Source: Lachnospiraceae bacterium
GTDB taxonomy: Bacteria; Bacillota; Clostridia; Lachnospirales; Lachnospiraceae
Length of the DNA: 64,000 nucleotides
Direction: 5' to 3'
Assembly (NCBI GenBank): GCA_910575445.1
Contig: CAJTFW010000009.1
Location: forward strand, 126,428 to 190,427
Made by a program: the position numbers and the translations under genes. Below are positions 50,390 through 57,952 of this stretch, piece by piece; within the stretch, counting starts at the first letter, position 1; the number at the start of each line of letters is the position of its first letter. The notes below the pieces were generated by a model, which was not told the DNA's origin, searched no databases, and saw nothing but the letters and a program-made list of their open reading frames with translations.

Positions 50390-50418
50390 ATTTTAAATTT
50401 AGCTAAATTTATTATCAA
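50390..50418 (-). promoter_or_regulatory. promoter of the transketolase operon with a palindrome in the spacer
   Basis: TTGATA (complement of 50413-50418), 17-base spacer and TAAAAT (complement of 50390-50395). The perfect 16-bp palindrome AAATTTAGCTAAATTT (50395-50410) fills most of the spacer, a suitable place for a repressor. Confidence 0.55.
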
Positions 50419-50421
50419 AAA

Positions 50422-50541
50422 TGTTCTAATTCATATATATCAATCTTTAATTTTGTTCTGTTTTTGTTTTATTTAATCGAATTAAAACATATTTTTGTTC
50501 TTTTGTCAACATTTTTTCTAAATATTTTCAAAAAATGTTCT
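50422..50541. repeat. four phased TGTTCT repeats, candidate DeoR operator array
   Basis: TGTTCT occurs in the same orientation at 50422, 50454, 50496 and 50536, at spacings of 32, 42 and 40 bases, near three to four helical turns. The last is part of TGTTCTTTTTAAAACA, an imperfect palindrome. DeoR-family repressors such as GlpR recognise TGTTC-type repeats, so this fits the neighbouring regulator. Confidence 0.5.
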
Positions 50542-50568
50542 TTTTAAAACATTTTGTATGGATTATTC

Positions 50569-50597
50569 TTGCATTTTGTTTCCATCTACTCTATAAT
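50569..50597 (+). promoter_or_regulatory. promoter of the DeoR regulator gene
   Basis: TTGCAT (50569-50574), 17-base spacer, perfect TATAAT (50592-50597), about 98 bases before the chosen start codon. Confidence 0.6.
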
Positions 50598-50694
50598 AGA
50601 ATCTATATAAAACAAAAATTAATAATATAAAGTGCTTTCTACATACAACAACAGATTAGACAAAAATTGCAAAACTATTATGGAGATTATCAAT

Positions 50695-51492
50695 ATGAAA
50701 AAGAATCGACATTCTAAGATTATAGAAATCATGGAAAAAGAGAATGTAATCAGTATAAAAAAACTGGCAGAGCTTTTAAACTGTACAGAAATGACTGTAA
50801 GAAGAAACCTAGACGAACTTCAAGATATGAATTTTGTCAAACGGGAACGCGGCTACGCCACTCTGCTTCAAAATGCAAAGGCCACAGACTACTATATTCA
50901 GATTGATGAAAATACAAAAGAAAAAAAAGCCATTGCTTCCGTTGCCTTAAACTATATTCATCCTCTGCAAAATATCTGTTTGGATTCTGGCACTACTATT
51001 CAACAGCTTGTGAATTTACTGCCAGCGGACATTACACTGTCTGTTATCACTCCAAGCCTGGTCGCTGCTATGGCGCTTGCTCCCAAGGAATCCATTCAGG
51101 TCTTTTTGCCAGCTGGTCTGATGCATCATGGCAATCGGTGTATTCTAATCCCGGATGAAAAAGATATGAGCAATTACCGTGCAGAAACTGCCTTTCTATC
51201 CTGCCGTTCTTTTCGTGTGCCAGGTGGAGCTTTTGAACATACACAGACTATGACCACCACAAAAAAAGCACTCGCTTCTATTGCTGATAAAAGGATTCTT
51301 CTATTAGATTATTCCAAATGGGAGGTGAATTCTCTGTGCAATTCTATCCATTTAGAGCAGCTTGATATTATTATCACAGATAATAAAGCACCAGAACAAT
51401 CCGTTCAAAAAGCAGTTGCCTGCGACAAAGAGCTTTTGATTGTCAATCCTGATACTCTTCATATAGAAGCTCACTATAATAAAAGGGATTAA
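50695..51492 (+). CDS. DeoR-family repressor of the transketolase/ABC operon
   Basis: A 265-residue regulator: N-terminal winged helix-turn-helix (KIIEIMEKENVISIKKLAELLNCTEMTVRRNLDEL, in parts) and a C-terminal DeoRC sugar-phosphate sensor (LDSGTTIQQLVNLLP, FRVPGGAF, LLLDYSKW). A GGAG site supports the ATG at 50695; an upstream GTG lacks one. It is divergent from the seven-gene operon and probably represses it until a phosphorylated intermediate, such as the kinase product, binds. Confidence 0.9.
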   Translation: MKKNRHSKIIEIMEKENVISIKKLAELLNCTEMTVRRNLDELQDMNFVKRERGYATLLQNAKATDYYIQIDENTKEKKAIASVALNYIHPLQNICLDSGTTIQQLVNLLPADITLSVITPSLVAAMALAPKESIQVFLPAGLMHHGNRCILIPDEKDMSNYRAETAFLSCRSFRVPGGAFEHTQTMTTTKKALASIADKRILLLDYSKWEVNSLCNSIHLEQLDIIITDNKAPEQSVQKAVACDKELLIVNPDTLHIEAHYNKRD

Positions 51493-51500
51493 GCAAAATA

Positions 51501-51539
51501 AAAATGCTATGCAACCCAAACTTTCTTGCATAGCATTTT
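51501..51539. terminator. bidirectional terminator between deoR-type and lacI-type genes
   Basis: A perfect 14-bp stem (AAAATGCTATGCAA / TTGCATAGCATTTT) with an 11-base loop and A/T tracts on both sides, between convergent genes. Confidence 0.85.
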
Positions 51540-51556
51540 TATTTTCTATTCTATGA

Positions 51557-53584
51557 TTACTCCATTGTAAAATGCGGCAGATTTTCCCGAATTGCATGTC
51601 GAAGTTCTGCAGGAGGATTGTCTTTAAAGATGTCGGACCACTTCTTCAGAAGGTTCTCAGGTGTCACCAGCACAGGTTCAATTCCGATAAAGGAAGGGGT
51701 CTGCTTTCCTAAGAGTGCATTGGCAGCCGCTAAGGCAATCGCTTCGCCTTGTTCATATGGACACTGCGCGCTTAGGGTCTTTACCATCCCGCCTTTGGCC
51801 ATATTCATCGCAATCGAATAGTCCAAATCTCCGGTTACGACTGCTACATCTGTACGGTCTAACTCGGTTAATGCCCTTAGAACTTCTAACGCCGGACCAT
51901 CCCAGGAGACATAGAATGCCTCTACTTCAGAATGATGTTTGACAAATTCTTTGGTCTTTTTGTATACTTCTGCTTCTGACTGAAAGTTAATCTCTCCACA
52001 TATCTGTATCTCTGGAAATTCTTCTGACAGCACTTGTTCGGCTGCATTGTCTCTTTGCCTGGTTGCATAAAAATGTTTATTGCCATGGCGCACGATTCCT
52101 ACGTATTTCATCTTATGACGCACCATATATTTGCCAAGTCCATGTCCCATATTTCGGCCATGAGAATATTCATTGACCGAGACACAGGAGACATAATCCC
52201 CAAGCGCAATTCCATCTGGAATATTGGTAATTAGGACAAGCTTTGTTTTGCTTTGTACCACTTTCTGAAAAGCTTCTGCGGTATCCTGGCTGTCAACAGG
52301 TATCGCAATCAGCAAATCTGGCGATAAGAAGCGAATACTTTCTAGCTGTTTACATTGCATCGAAGCTTCAAAATGCGCATCTGTAACAGCGATGATTGAG
52401 ATTCCTAAATCTTCAAAAATTTTCTTAATTCCCTTTTCAATAAGCTGCATCCAGGCTTTACCTGTATAGTGAAAGGAGATAGCCGCTGTATAATTTTGGC
52501 GGCGAATCTGTTCTTTTTCCATCTCTGACAGCTCTAGTACCTCTGCATTCTCTGCTTTCTCGCCAAAGGGGCCCCGACCAATACCACAGGTGGAATTTCG
52601 GACATTTAGTCGGACGGGAAGTGTTACCTTTTGATAGTTTTCTTCTTCTCCTTTGATTCGTTTTAGCAATGTCTTTATTGCAAGGGAGGCACACTCTAAC
52701 GGCTGCTTGTCAATACAGGTAAGCTCTGGTGCAAGCAGTGCAGCCCACTCAAAATCATTGAGGCTGATAACCGAGATATCCTTGGGAATCACAATATTAT
52801 GTGCATTCAGATATTTTAAAAGTGGTACAATTGGAAAAGAATTGGCGACCACGATACCAGTTGGAGGCACTTCCTCTGCCATCATCTTATCCATCACCTG
52901 AAAGACTTCTACTTCTGTATTTAAGTTGGGAAAAGCAAGTCTTTTATTTTCTTCCATGCCATAGTCGCGAAGCGCTTTTTGATAGCCCTCAAAACGCCAT
53001 GTCGACAAATCCTTGGAATTTCCCATATATGCGATATGTTCATGACCATTTTTAATCAGATGTCTTGCCGCCTGATATCCTCCATCAAACATATCCGGGG
53101 AAAACACATCCGCCTTTAGTCCTTTGATTTCCTTACCTATCAGCACCACCGGCACTGAAATCTCATGAAAAAATGCTTCTGTCAAGATTCCTCTCTCGTC
53201 AGGAAATGCAATAATACCACATAAATCAGGCGTCGCAAATATCATATTTTTGATCACTGCAAGACGGGCAGTATCTTTATCATAGCCTGCAGATACAAGT
53301 GTATACTCTGTATCTGCCAAAAGTTTTTTCGCACTTTCCTCCATCTGTCTCTGAAACAGACTGCCGCGTTCTGATATCAAGACAAAAATATATTTTAATC
53401 CATTGGAGCTTTGATTTGTTCTGGTTTTTTTAATAATAAAATTAGGTAATTCATCTAATTCCTGTATCGCACGCTCTACTTTCTCCACTAATTCTGGGCT
53501 TACATAACGTGTGCGGTTTACTACATGAGAGACCGTAGATGTCGATACTCCTGCCATCTTTGCAATATCTTTAATTGTCGCCAT
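51557..53584 (-). CDS. LacI-type regulator with a second, transporter-like sugar-binding domain
   Basis: A 675-residue protein, about twice the usual LacI length. Residues 1-55 are the LacI helix-turn-helix and hinge (IKDIAKMAGVSTSTVSHVVN), 63-333 a normal LacI sensor domain, and 364-675 a second complete type 1 periplasmic binding domain. The second domain, and the linker before it (from about 337), align with the lipoprotein encoded at 36150-37367, sharing NYTAAISFHY, PDLLIAIPVD, YVSCVS and the C-terminal ALLGK-x-TP segment. No signal peptide, so both sensors are cytoplasmic. ATTTGCGCAAAT lies upstream of its own promoter and at both promoters of the levoglucosan-like divergon, making it the probable regulator of that locus. 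Confidence 0.88.
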   Translation of the reverse strand: MATIKDIAKMAGVSTSTVSHVVNRTRYVSPELVEKVERAIQELDELPNFIIKKTRTNQSSNGLKYIFVLISERGSLFQRQMEESAKKLLADTEYTLVSAGYDKDTARLAVIKNMIFATPDLCGIIAFPDERGILTEAFFHEISVPVVLIGKEIKGLKADVFSPDMFDGGYQAARHLIKNGHEHIAYMGNSKDLSTWRFEGYQKALRDYGMEENKRLAFPNLNTEVEVFQVMDKMMAEEVPPTGIVVANSFPIVPLLKYLNAHNIVIPKDISVISLNDFEWAALLAPELTCIDKQPLECASLAIKTLLKRIKGEEENYQKVTLPVRLNVRNSTCGIGRGPFGEKAENAEVLELSEMEKEQIRRQNYTAAISFHYTGKAWMQLIEKGIKKIFEDLGISIIAVTDAHFEASMQCKQLESIRFLSPDLLIAIPVDSQDTAEAFQKVVQSKTKLVLITNIPDGIALGDYVSCVSVNEYSHGRNMGHGLGKYMVRHKMKYVGIVRHGNKHFYATRQRDNAAEQVLSEEFPEIQICGEINFQSEAEVYKKTKEFVKHHSEVEAFYVSWDGPALEVLRALTELDRTDVAVVTGDLDYSIAMNMAKGGMVKTLSAQCPYEQGEAIALAAANALLGKQTPSFIGIEPVLVTPENLLKKWSDIFKDNPPAELRHAIRENLPHFTME

Positions 53585-53617
53585 AACCCTGACCCTCTTA
53601 TTTCAATACTACTTATC

Positions 53618-53662
53618 ATATTATACAAGGCACAAGAAAATGTCAACAAAATTTGCGCAAAT
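53618..53662 (-). promoter_or_regulatory. promoter and operator of the LacI-type gene
   Basis: Perfect TTGACA (complement of 53641-53646) with TAATAT (complement of 53618-53623) at a 17-base spacing, or TATAAT at 15. ATTTGCGCAAAT lies at 53651-53662, just upstream of the -35, unlike the divergon promoters where it follows the start. Confidence 0.68.
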
Positions 53663-53669
53663 ATGGATT

Positions 53670-53965
53670 TTATTTATGAATCTTCCAATATCCCTTTCTA
53701 TCTGAACCAACTCGTGTAATCTTTCCTGATTCCCGAAGCTTCTTTATAATACGGCTAATCTTTCTAGTACTAAAATCAACTTTTTCACTAGTCCATAAAT
53801 CAAACCACCATAAGATGTAAATTCCATCCGGTCACTAAAGATTTCAAATACTGGAGGAATCTCTCTTGAAAAATCATTATGAACGATAGCTACTTTATCT
53901 ACATACAATTCAGAATTGACAGAAACGCGAAACTGCTCATTGCCTGGATTTAAGTAGATTCCCAT
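53670..53965 (-). pseudogene. chimeric remnant: AAA-ATPase start joined to RecG-like ATP-binding protein
   Basis: The minus strand from 53965 reads MGIYLNPGNEQFRVSVNSEL then YVDK, the start of the AAA-ATPase/PD-(D/E)XK (DUF1703) family. Without a break it continues as AIVHNDFSREIPPVFEIFSD and RMEFTSYGGL, a segment of the RecG-related HATPase_c_4 family. After a frameshift near 53750 the frame resumes as STRKISRIIKKLRESGKI and GYWKIHK, the winged-helix end of the latter family, with a stop at 53670-53672. It appears to be debris of two genes fused by deletion. Confidence 0.65.
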
Positions 53966-54068
53966 ATTTATATCATTCTCCTTTTGTTCTTTTCTATTTA
54001 TGATTATATTCTATATGTTTAAGTAATTCAATGTTGATAGTGTAGCTTGATTTTTAATTGAGAAATAC

Positions 54069-54095
54069 TTGTATTCATGTTATTCATGTTATAAT
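54069..54095 (+). promoter_or_regulatory. toxin gene promoter
   Basis: A perfect TATAAT (54090-54095) with TTGTAT at 54069-54074 (15-base spacing). It precedes the toxin start by 80 bases, leaving a structured leader. Confidence 0.5.
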
Positions 54096-54143
54096 AGGAT
54101 TGTATAACTGAACAGAAAGCAGGATGCGATTTTCTGATAGATG

Positions 54144-54166
54144 CCCTCTAGTCTTAAGAAAGAGGG
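54144..54166 (+). promoter_or_regulatory. hairpin hiding the toxin ribosome binding site
   Basis: CCCTCT (54144-54149) pairs with AGAGGG (54161-54166), the core of the toxin's Shine-Dalgarno sequence AGAGGGTGAT. Sequestration of the ribosome site in the full-length mRNA is typical of type I toxins. Confidence 0.6.
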
Positions 54167-54174
54167 TGATGCCC

Positions 54175-54255
54175 GTGAGCGTAATGGAAGTTTTGACATT
54201 ATTGCTTGTTATTTTTGCGGCTCTGTCTTACATAGACAATCATAAAAAGAAATAA
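54175..54255 (+). CDS. type I toxin, TxpA/holin-like small hydrophobic peptide
   Basis: A 26-residue peptide starting at GTG: MSVMEVLTLLLVIFAALSYI followed by DNHKKK. One hydrophobic membrane segment and a charged tail match the putative holin-like toxin family (TxpA/BsrG class) of Firmicutes. The Shine-Dalgarno AGAGGGTGAT lies 5-8 bases upstream; an in-frame ATG two codons earlier (54169) would fall inside it. The gene overlaps its terminator, and a convergent antisense RNA covers its 3' end. Expression without the antisense RNA would be expected to depolarise or damage the membrane (family knowledge). Confidence 0.82.
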   Translation: MSVMEVLTLLLVIFAALSYIDNHKKK

Positions 54256-54345
54256 GCATCCCTGACCGTCCAAAGTGAGGATGCTTATTTCTATAAATCA
54301 ATTTTACTGAGGGCAATCGGAACTTCGTGTCCGATAAACCTTTCT
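54243..54345 (-). ncRNA. antisense RNA antitoxin (RatA-like)
   Basis: From a near-perfect promoter at 54352-54380 a minus-strand transcript of about 100 bases would run to the shared hairpin and end in its U-rich tract (TTTCTTTTT, complement of 54242-54250). It contains a small stem-loop (ATCGGA/TCCGAT within 54315-54334). Its 3' end is complementary to the last codons and terminator of the toxin mRNA, the same 3'-overlap layout as txpA/ratA. Confidence 0.72.
54250..54290. terminator. shared bidirectional terminator of toxin and antitoxin
   Basis: A perfect 12-bp stem (AAATAAGCATCC / GGATGCTTATTT) with a 17-base loop. It ends both the toxin mRNA (plus) and the antisense RNA (minus) and includes the toxin stop codon. 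Confidence 0.85.
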
Positions 54346-54351
54346 GATTCG

Positions 54352-54380
54352 ATTATACACCAGAGCCGCTTGTTTTTCAA
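54352..54380 (-). promoter_or_regulatory. strong promoter of the antisense RNA
   Basis: TTGAAA (complement of 54375-54380), exactly 17 bases, TATAAT (complement of 54352-54357). This is stronger than the toxin promoter, as expected for an antitoxin RNA made in excess. Confidence 0.75.
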
Positions 54381-54408
54381 ATGGCTCTTTACTTTTGGGT
54401 TTTGCGGG

Positions 54409-55005
54409 TTATTTTTCGCTCCATTTCTTATCCATTATCTTACAGAATATCACTCCCGCTAGTGTGCTTACTGCTGTCGCTAAAATTGCAGGGCCTACAA
54501 TCGCTGTGGGATTTATACTTCCATATTGGCTTCGATATGCCACGACGTTCATGGGGATTAATTGCAGAGATGAAATATTCAGAATTAAAAATACACACAT
54601 CTCGTTGCTGGCTACTCCTTTGGGGACGGTTCTTCGTTCTTCTTCTAGATTTTTTAGTTCGGTCATAGCATTTAATCCGGCAGGGGTGGCGGCCCAGCCA
54701 AGACCAAGGATATTGGCAATGCAATTTACTGCAATCTGCTCCATTGCCGGATGACCTTTGGGGATTCTTGGGAACAGCCAGCTTAGTATGGGTTGAATTC
54801 CTCTTGTCATCTTTCCAATCAGTCCAGAAGCGCTTCCAACCTTCATAAGTCCCATCCAAAAGGACAGAATTCCAAGCATGGTAATACAGAGTGTAACGGC
54901 TTCTTTGGAGGAATCTAGTGCGGCTTGTGTTACTTCTGGGATAGTTCCGTGAATGGCTCCATAGATAATTGCTACCAACATCATACCCGCCCATAAATAG
55001 TTCAT
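54409..55005 (-). CDS. spmA: spore maturation protein A
   Basis: A 198-residue membrane protein with several hydrophobic segments and the nucleoside-recognition (Gate) domain pattern of SpmA: MNYLWAGMMLVAIIYG, SSKEAVTLCITMLGILSFWMG, IPKGHPAMEQIAVNCIANILGLGWAATPAGL (in parts). SpmA takes part in spore core dehydration and heat resistance. Its usual partner spmB is not downstream; instead the type I toxin locus follows. The start codon comes three bases after a 19-bp terminator-like hairpin whose 3' arm contains the GGGAG ribosome site. Confidence 0.88.
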   Translation of the reverse strand: MNYLWAGMMLVAIIYGAIHGTIPEVTQAALDSSKEAVTLCITMLGILSFWMGLMKVGSASGLIGKMTRGIQPILSWLFPRIPKGHPAMEQIAVNCIANILGLGWAATPAGLNAMTELKNLEEERRTVPKGVASNEMCVFLILNISSLQLIPMNVVAYRSQYGSINPTAIVGPAILATAVSTLAGVIFCKIMDKKWSEK

Positions 55006-55007
55006 AA

Positions 55008-55054
55008 AAAACTCCCGTAAGATAATTTTATCACTATTATCTTACGGGAGTTTT
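55008..55054 (-). terminator. terminator-like hairpin covering the spmA ribosome site
   Basis: A perfect 19-bp inverted repeat (AAAACTCCCGTAAGATAAT / ATTATCTTACGGGAGTTTT) with a 9-base loop, followed by a T-tract running into the spmA start codon. It can terminate the chemoreceptor transcript. The GGGAG in its 3' arm is the only ribosome site for spmA. Confidence 0.85.
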
Positions 55055-55095
55055 ATCATTCTATTCCACTGTTCTTAAGAAATATGTATGGATTC

Positions 55096-56682
55096 CTAGA
55101 GATTGGCAAAGACATCCATCTGTCTTTTTAACTCTCCTACGATTTCCTGATTTGTGTCCATACGGGCAGTGATGCCATCCATATCTTCTGCCAACATATG
55201 AGTATTGTTAGCGGTTCCTGTAATATCAGGAAGTGCACCATCAATCGCTTCAGAAATACTTGCAATAGAGCTTGCTATCTCTTCCATGGAATGTTGCAGT
55301 CTTATCGTCTGTTCCTCAAAAGCAGCCATGGAATGTTCTACATAGGCGGCATCTTCCCGGTACTGAAGCCCGGACTTTACAGACATCTCAAATTGGGCTA
55401 AAACATATTGACGGAGATAGTCCACCAGTTCTTGTGCGCTTTTCGAGAGATATTCTACAGCATTTGTAACGACAGCGCTAACTTCCTGAATATGACCTGC
55501 TGTCTCTGCACAGGAATCCGAAAGCTTACGAATCTCCTGTGCCACAACTGCAAAGCCTTTTCCAGCTGCACCGGCTCTAGTGGCCTCGATAGAAGCATTG
55601 ATGGCAATCAGGTCTGTAGAGGAAGAAATTGAGAGAATATCATCAATAAGGCTGTTAATCTGATTGATATTCTGGCTCTTTTCTATCGCTTTATTAAGTA
55701 CGGATACAATCTCTTCTGTCTTTTTGCGAATATCCTCTCCATTGGTTCTGGCAGTCTGTTCTACATCTTCTGCACGTCCGCGCATCTGAATAGAATACTT
55801 TGTGATAGCGGTACATTCCTCTGTCATCTCTTTTGCATCACTTTGGGTATTAGAAGCGCTGCTGCGGATAGCAGCAGCATTGCTGGCAATCTCCTCAAAA
55901 GCGGCAGAGAGTTCATCGGTAAGAGCCGAAAGCTTTTTCACGCTTTCGTTGGAAGTCTTTGTTCTACTGCGCACTTCGCCTACTACATTGCTTATCTGCT
56001 CGGAGCTGTCTTTTAGTGTATGCATAGTTTCCTGAATCGGTGCAATCACATATTTTCTTATAATACGAAAAGCTGCAAGTACCAGGAAAATTCCGGCAGT
56101 AAGCGTCGCCACACTGATAAGCAGGGAGATAAGATAGACAATAAAGAGATGACTTCTTGCCGTCTCTGCCTGTGCACTGACAGCATCATAGAGTGTATTA
56201 ATCTTCTCTTCCACCATATTGCTATAGTCTGCGACATCCCCATTTGCCACTGCATAGGCTTCTTGTGTTTTGCTGTCTGCACTGGCACAGACTAGAGAGA
56301 CAAGAGAATGTTTAAAGGAATCATAAGCTTCTAAAAGCGTATCATATGTCCCTTTGTCTTCTTCTGATATATATATTTTATAGTCTGTCAGCTTCTTATC
56401 AAGCTCAGCTTCTTCTGTCTTAATCTCATTTACTAATTGAATCATCGTCGCATGGTCTGCTGCTATAATATGTGATAGTGCCAGACGATGAATATTCATC
56501 ATCGCATGTCGAATCTTCTCTAGTTCTGCTTCACTGACCATATATTCGTCTACAATAACACCCGCATTGGCATTGACATTATTGATACTAAAGACAGCTA
56601 AGATATTTGATAATAATGTAACAAGCCCCAGTAAAAGAATAGGCAGAATCAAACGCTGTTGCAATGTCAGTTTGCCTTTCAT
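55096..56682 (-). CDS. methyl-accepting chemotaxis protein
   Basis: A 528-residue chemoreceptor: membrane segment at about 11-33, an extracellular four-helix-bundle sensor (34-185), a second membrane segment (about 190-215) and a cytoplasmic coiled coil with the signalling tip STDLIAINASIEATRAGAAG KGFAVVAQEIRKL (in parts). It reports to CheA/CheW. It is 15 bases downstream of a family 1 solute-binding lipoprotein gene on the same strand, suggesting that the binding protein presents a sugar to it. No other chemotaxis or flagellar gene lies in the window. Confidence 0.92.
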   Translation of the reverse strand: MKGKLTLQQRLILPILLLGLVTLLSNILAVFSINNVNANAGVIVDEYMVSEAELEKIRHAMMNIHRLALSHIIAADHATMIQLVNEIKTEEAELDKKLTDYKIYISEEDKGTYDTLLEAYDSFKHSLVSLVCASADSKTQEAYAVANGDVADYSNMVEEKINTLYDAVSAQAETARSHLFIVYLISLLISVATLTAGIFLVLAAFRIIRKYVIAPIQETMHTLKDSSEQISNVVGEVRSRTKTSNESVKKLSALTDELSAAFEEIASNAAAIRSSASNTQSDAKEMTEECTAITKYSIQMRGRAEDVEQTARTNGEDIRKKTEEIVSVLNKAIEKSQNINQINSLIDDILSISSSTDLIAINASIEATRAGAAGKGFAVVAQEIRKLSDSCAETAGHIQEVSAVVTNAVEYLSKSAQELVDYLRQYVLAQFEMSVKSGLQYREDAAYVEHSMAAFEEQTIRLQHSMEEIASSIASISEAIDGALPDITGTANNTHMLAEDMDGITARMDTNQEIVGELKRQMDVFANL

Positions 56683-56697
56683 ATCATCTCCTCCTTT

Positions 56698-57933
56698 CTA
56701 TCGTGCGGTTACACTTTCCACCATCCGGTCAAGCTGTTCCTGAAGGGATGCGCCGGAGGGATTTCCTTTTGCCATACTGTCTGCAAAAGCAGCCACGGGG
56801 TCCCAGAATTTTCCGCTGACACGCTGAAGCTGCGAAAACTCTGACTGAGCAAGAAGCGCTGCAATCGCTTCAGATTCCTGTACTTCCTTAGAGTTCGCTG
56901 CCTGGATATTGGAGGGACCTTGCCCACGCTCTTCAAAACGCAGTCGTTGATTTTCTTCATTGCTAATCCAATCAGCAAGCTTTGCTGCCCACTCACGATG
57001 AGCAGAATAAGCATTGACGCCTATTAATTTACAACCTGAAAAAGAGGCCATCTGTACAGGCTCATTTTGGCACAGATAGGTGGGAAGTTTTGCTGCACCC
57101 ACATTTTCTCCCCATGCTTCTTCTATCGCAACGCCATTCCAGACGCCACTGATACCTGCTATTACAGAGCCATCTTGTACACCAGCCAAGAATTCGGTAT
57201 CGGTGCGATTCGAAAAACCAGGACTTTTTGCAATCTCCATCATCGCCTGTGCGACATCCACTCCTTGTATCGGATTATCTGTACTGTTCCAGGTACAATA
57301 GTTTGTAAGCCCGTCTGCATTTACTCCAACCTCCAAACCGGTATTTCCAAAAAATGCATAGACATACCAGGCAGATGACCAGTCCATCGTTACAAATTTC
57401 CCATGTTCTGCTGCGATTTCTACCATCTGATTCAGACTTTGAATATCTTCTTCTGAAAAATATGCCTTGTTATAGTAGAGAAAATATCCATTATCTGCTG
57501 TTAAAGGATAGGCATAGATAGTATCTCCCACAGAAGCAGCCTCAACAGAAGTAGCAAGATTGGCTGTACGAATCTTATCGGCTTCTTCAATTGGCTCTAA
57601 GGCGCCTGCTGCTGCCAAAGCTGCCACCTGGTCGTCTGCAAAGGCAAAGACATCTGCTCCCTCCTCTAAATTTCCTAGCAATACATCTTTACAGTTTGAT
57701 TCGCTCTGTGCCTGATAAGTAATCTGAAAGTGTGCCTGGCCTGCATAATAAGACTCAAAGGAAGCAAACATCTCCTTTAGAAGTTCTTCGTCATCTTCTC
57801 CTCCCCAGACAGTCAGTGCAATTGTCTGGTCTGTATTTTCTTCCTCAACTGGCAATGTCTCCTGCTTTCCACAGGAGCTTAGAAGGAACAGACTTCCAAC
57901 TGCCGCAAGAAGCCAGCAGTATTTTTTGTTCAT
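56698..57933 (-). CDS. family 1 extracellular solute-binding lipoprotein
   Basis: A 411-residue lipoprotein with lipobox LLSSC (Cys21) and a maltose-binding-type domain (IALTVWGGEDDEELLKEMFASF ... AYPLTADNGYFLYYNKAYFS ... WISNEENQRLRFEERGQGPSN, in parts). It would bind an oligosaccharide at the cell surface. No ABC permease is present, and the next gene is a chemoreceptor, so a sensing role is likely; it might also serve a transporter encoded elsewhere. Confidence 0.88.
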   Translation of the reverse strand: MNKKYCWLLAAVGSLFLLSSCGKQETLPVEEENTDQTIALTVWGGEDDEELLKEMFASFESYYAGQAHFQITYQAQSESNCKDVLLGNLEEGADVFAFADDQVAALAAAGALEPIEEADKIRTANLATSVEAASVGDTIYAYPLTADNGYFLYYNKAYFSEEDIQSLNQMVEIAAEHGKFVTMDWSSAWYVYAFFGNTGLEVGVNADGLTNYCTWNSTDNPIQGVDVAQAMMEIAKSPGFSNRTDTEFLAGVQDGSVIAGISGVWNGVAIEEAWGENVGAAKLPTYLCQNEPVQMASFSGCKLIGVNAYSAHREWAAKLADWISNEENQRLRFEERGQGPSNIQAANSKEVQESEAIAALLAQSEFSQLQRVSGKFWDPVAAFADSMAKGNPSGASLQEQLDRMVESVTAR

Positions 57934-57952
57934 AACACAAAACCCCTTTCTT

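Noticed and set aside
54440-54994. 184-residue open frame on the minus strand overlapping spmA
   Set aside because: Different frame of the same strand as spmA; its residues (many Arg, Ser, Trp) show no family features while the spmA frame does.
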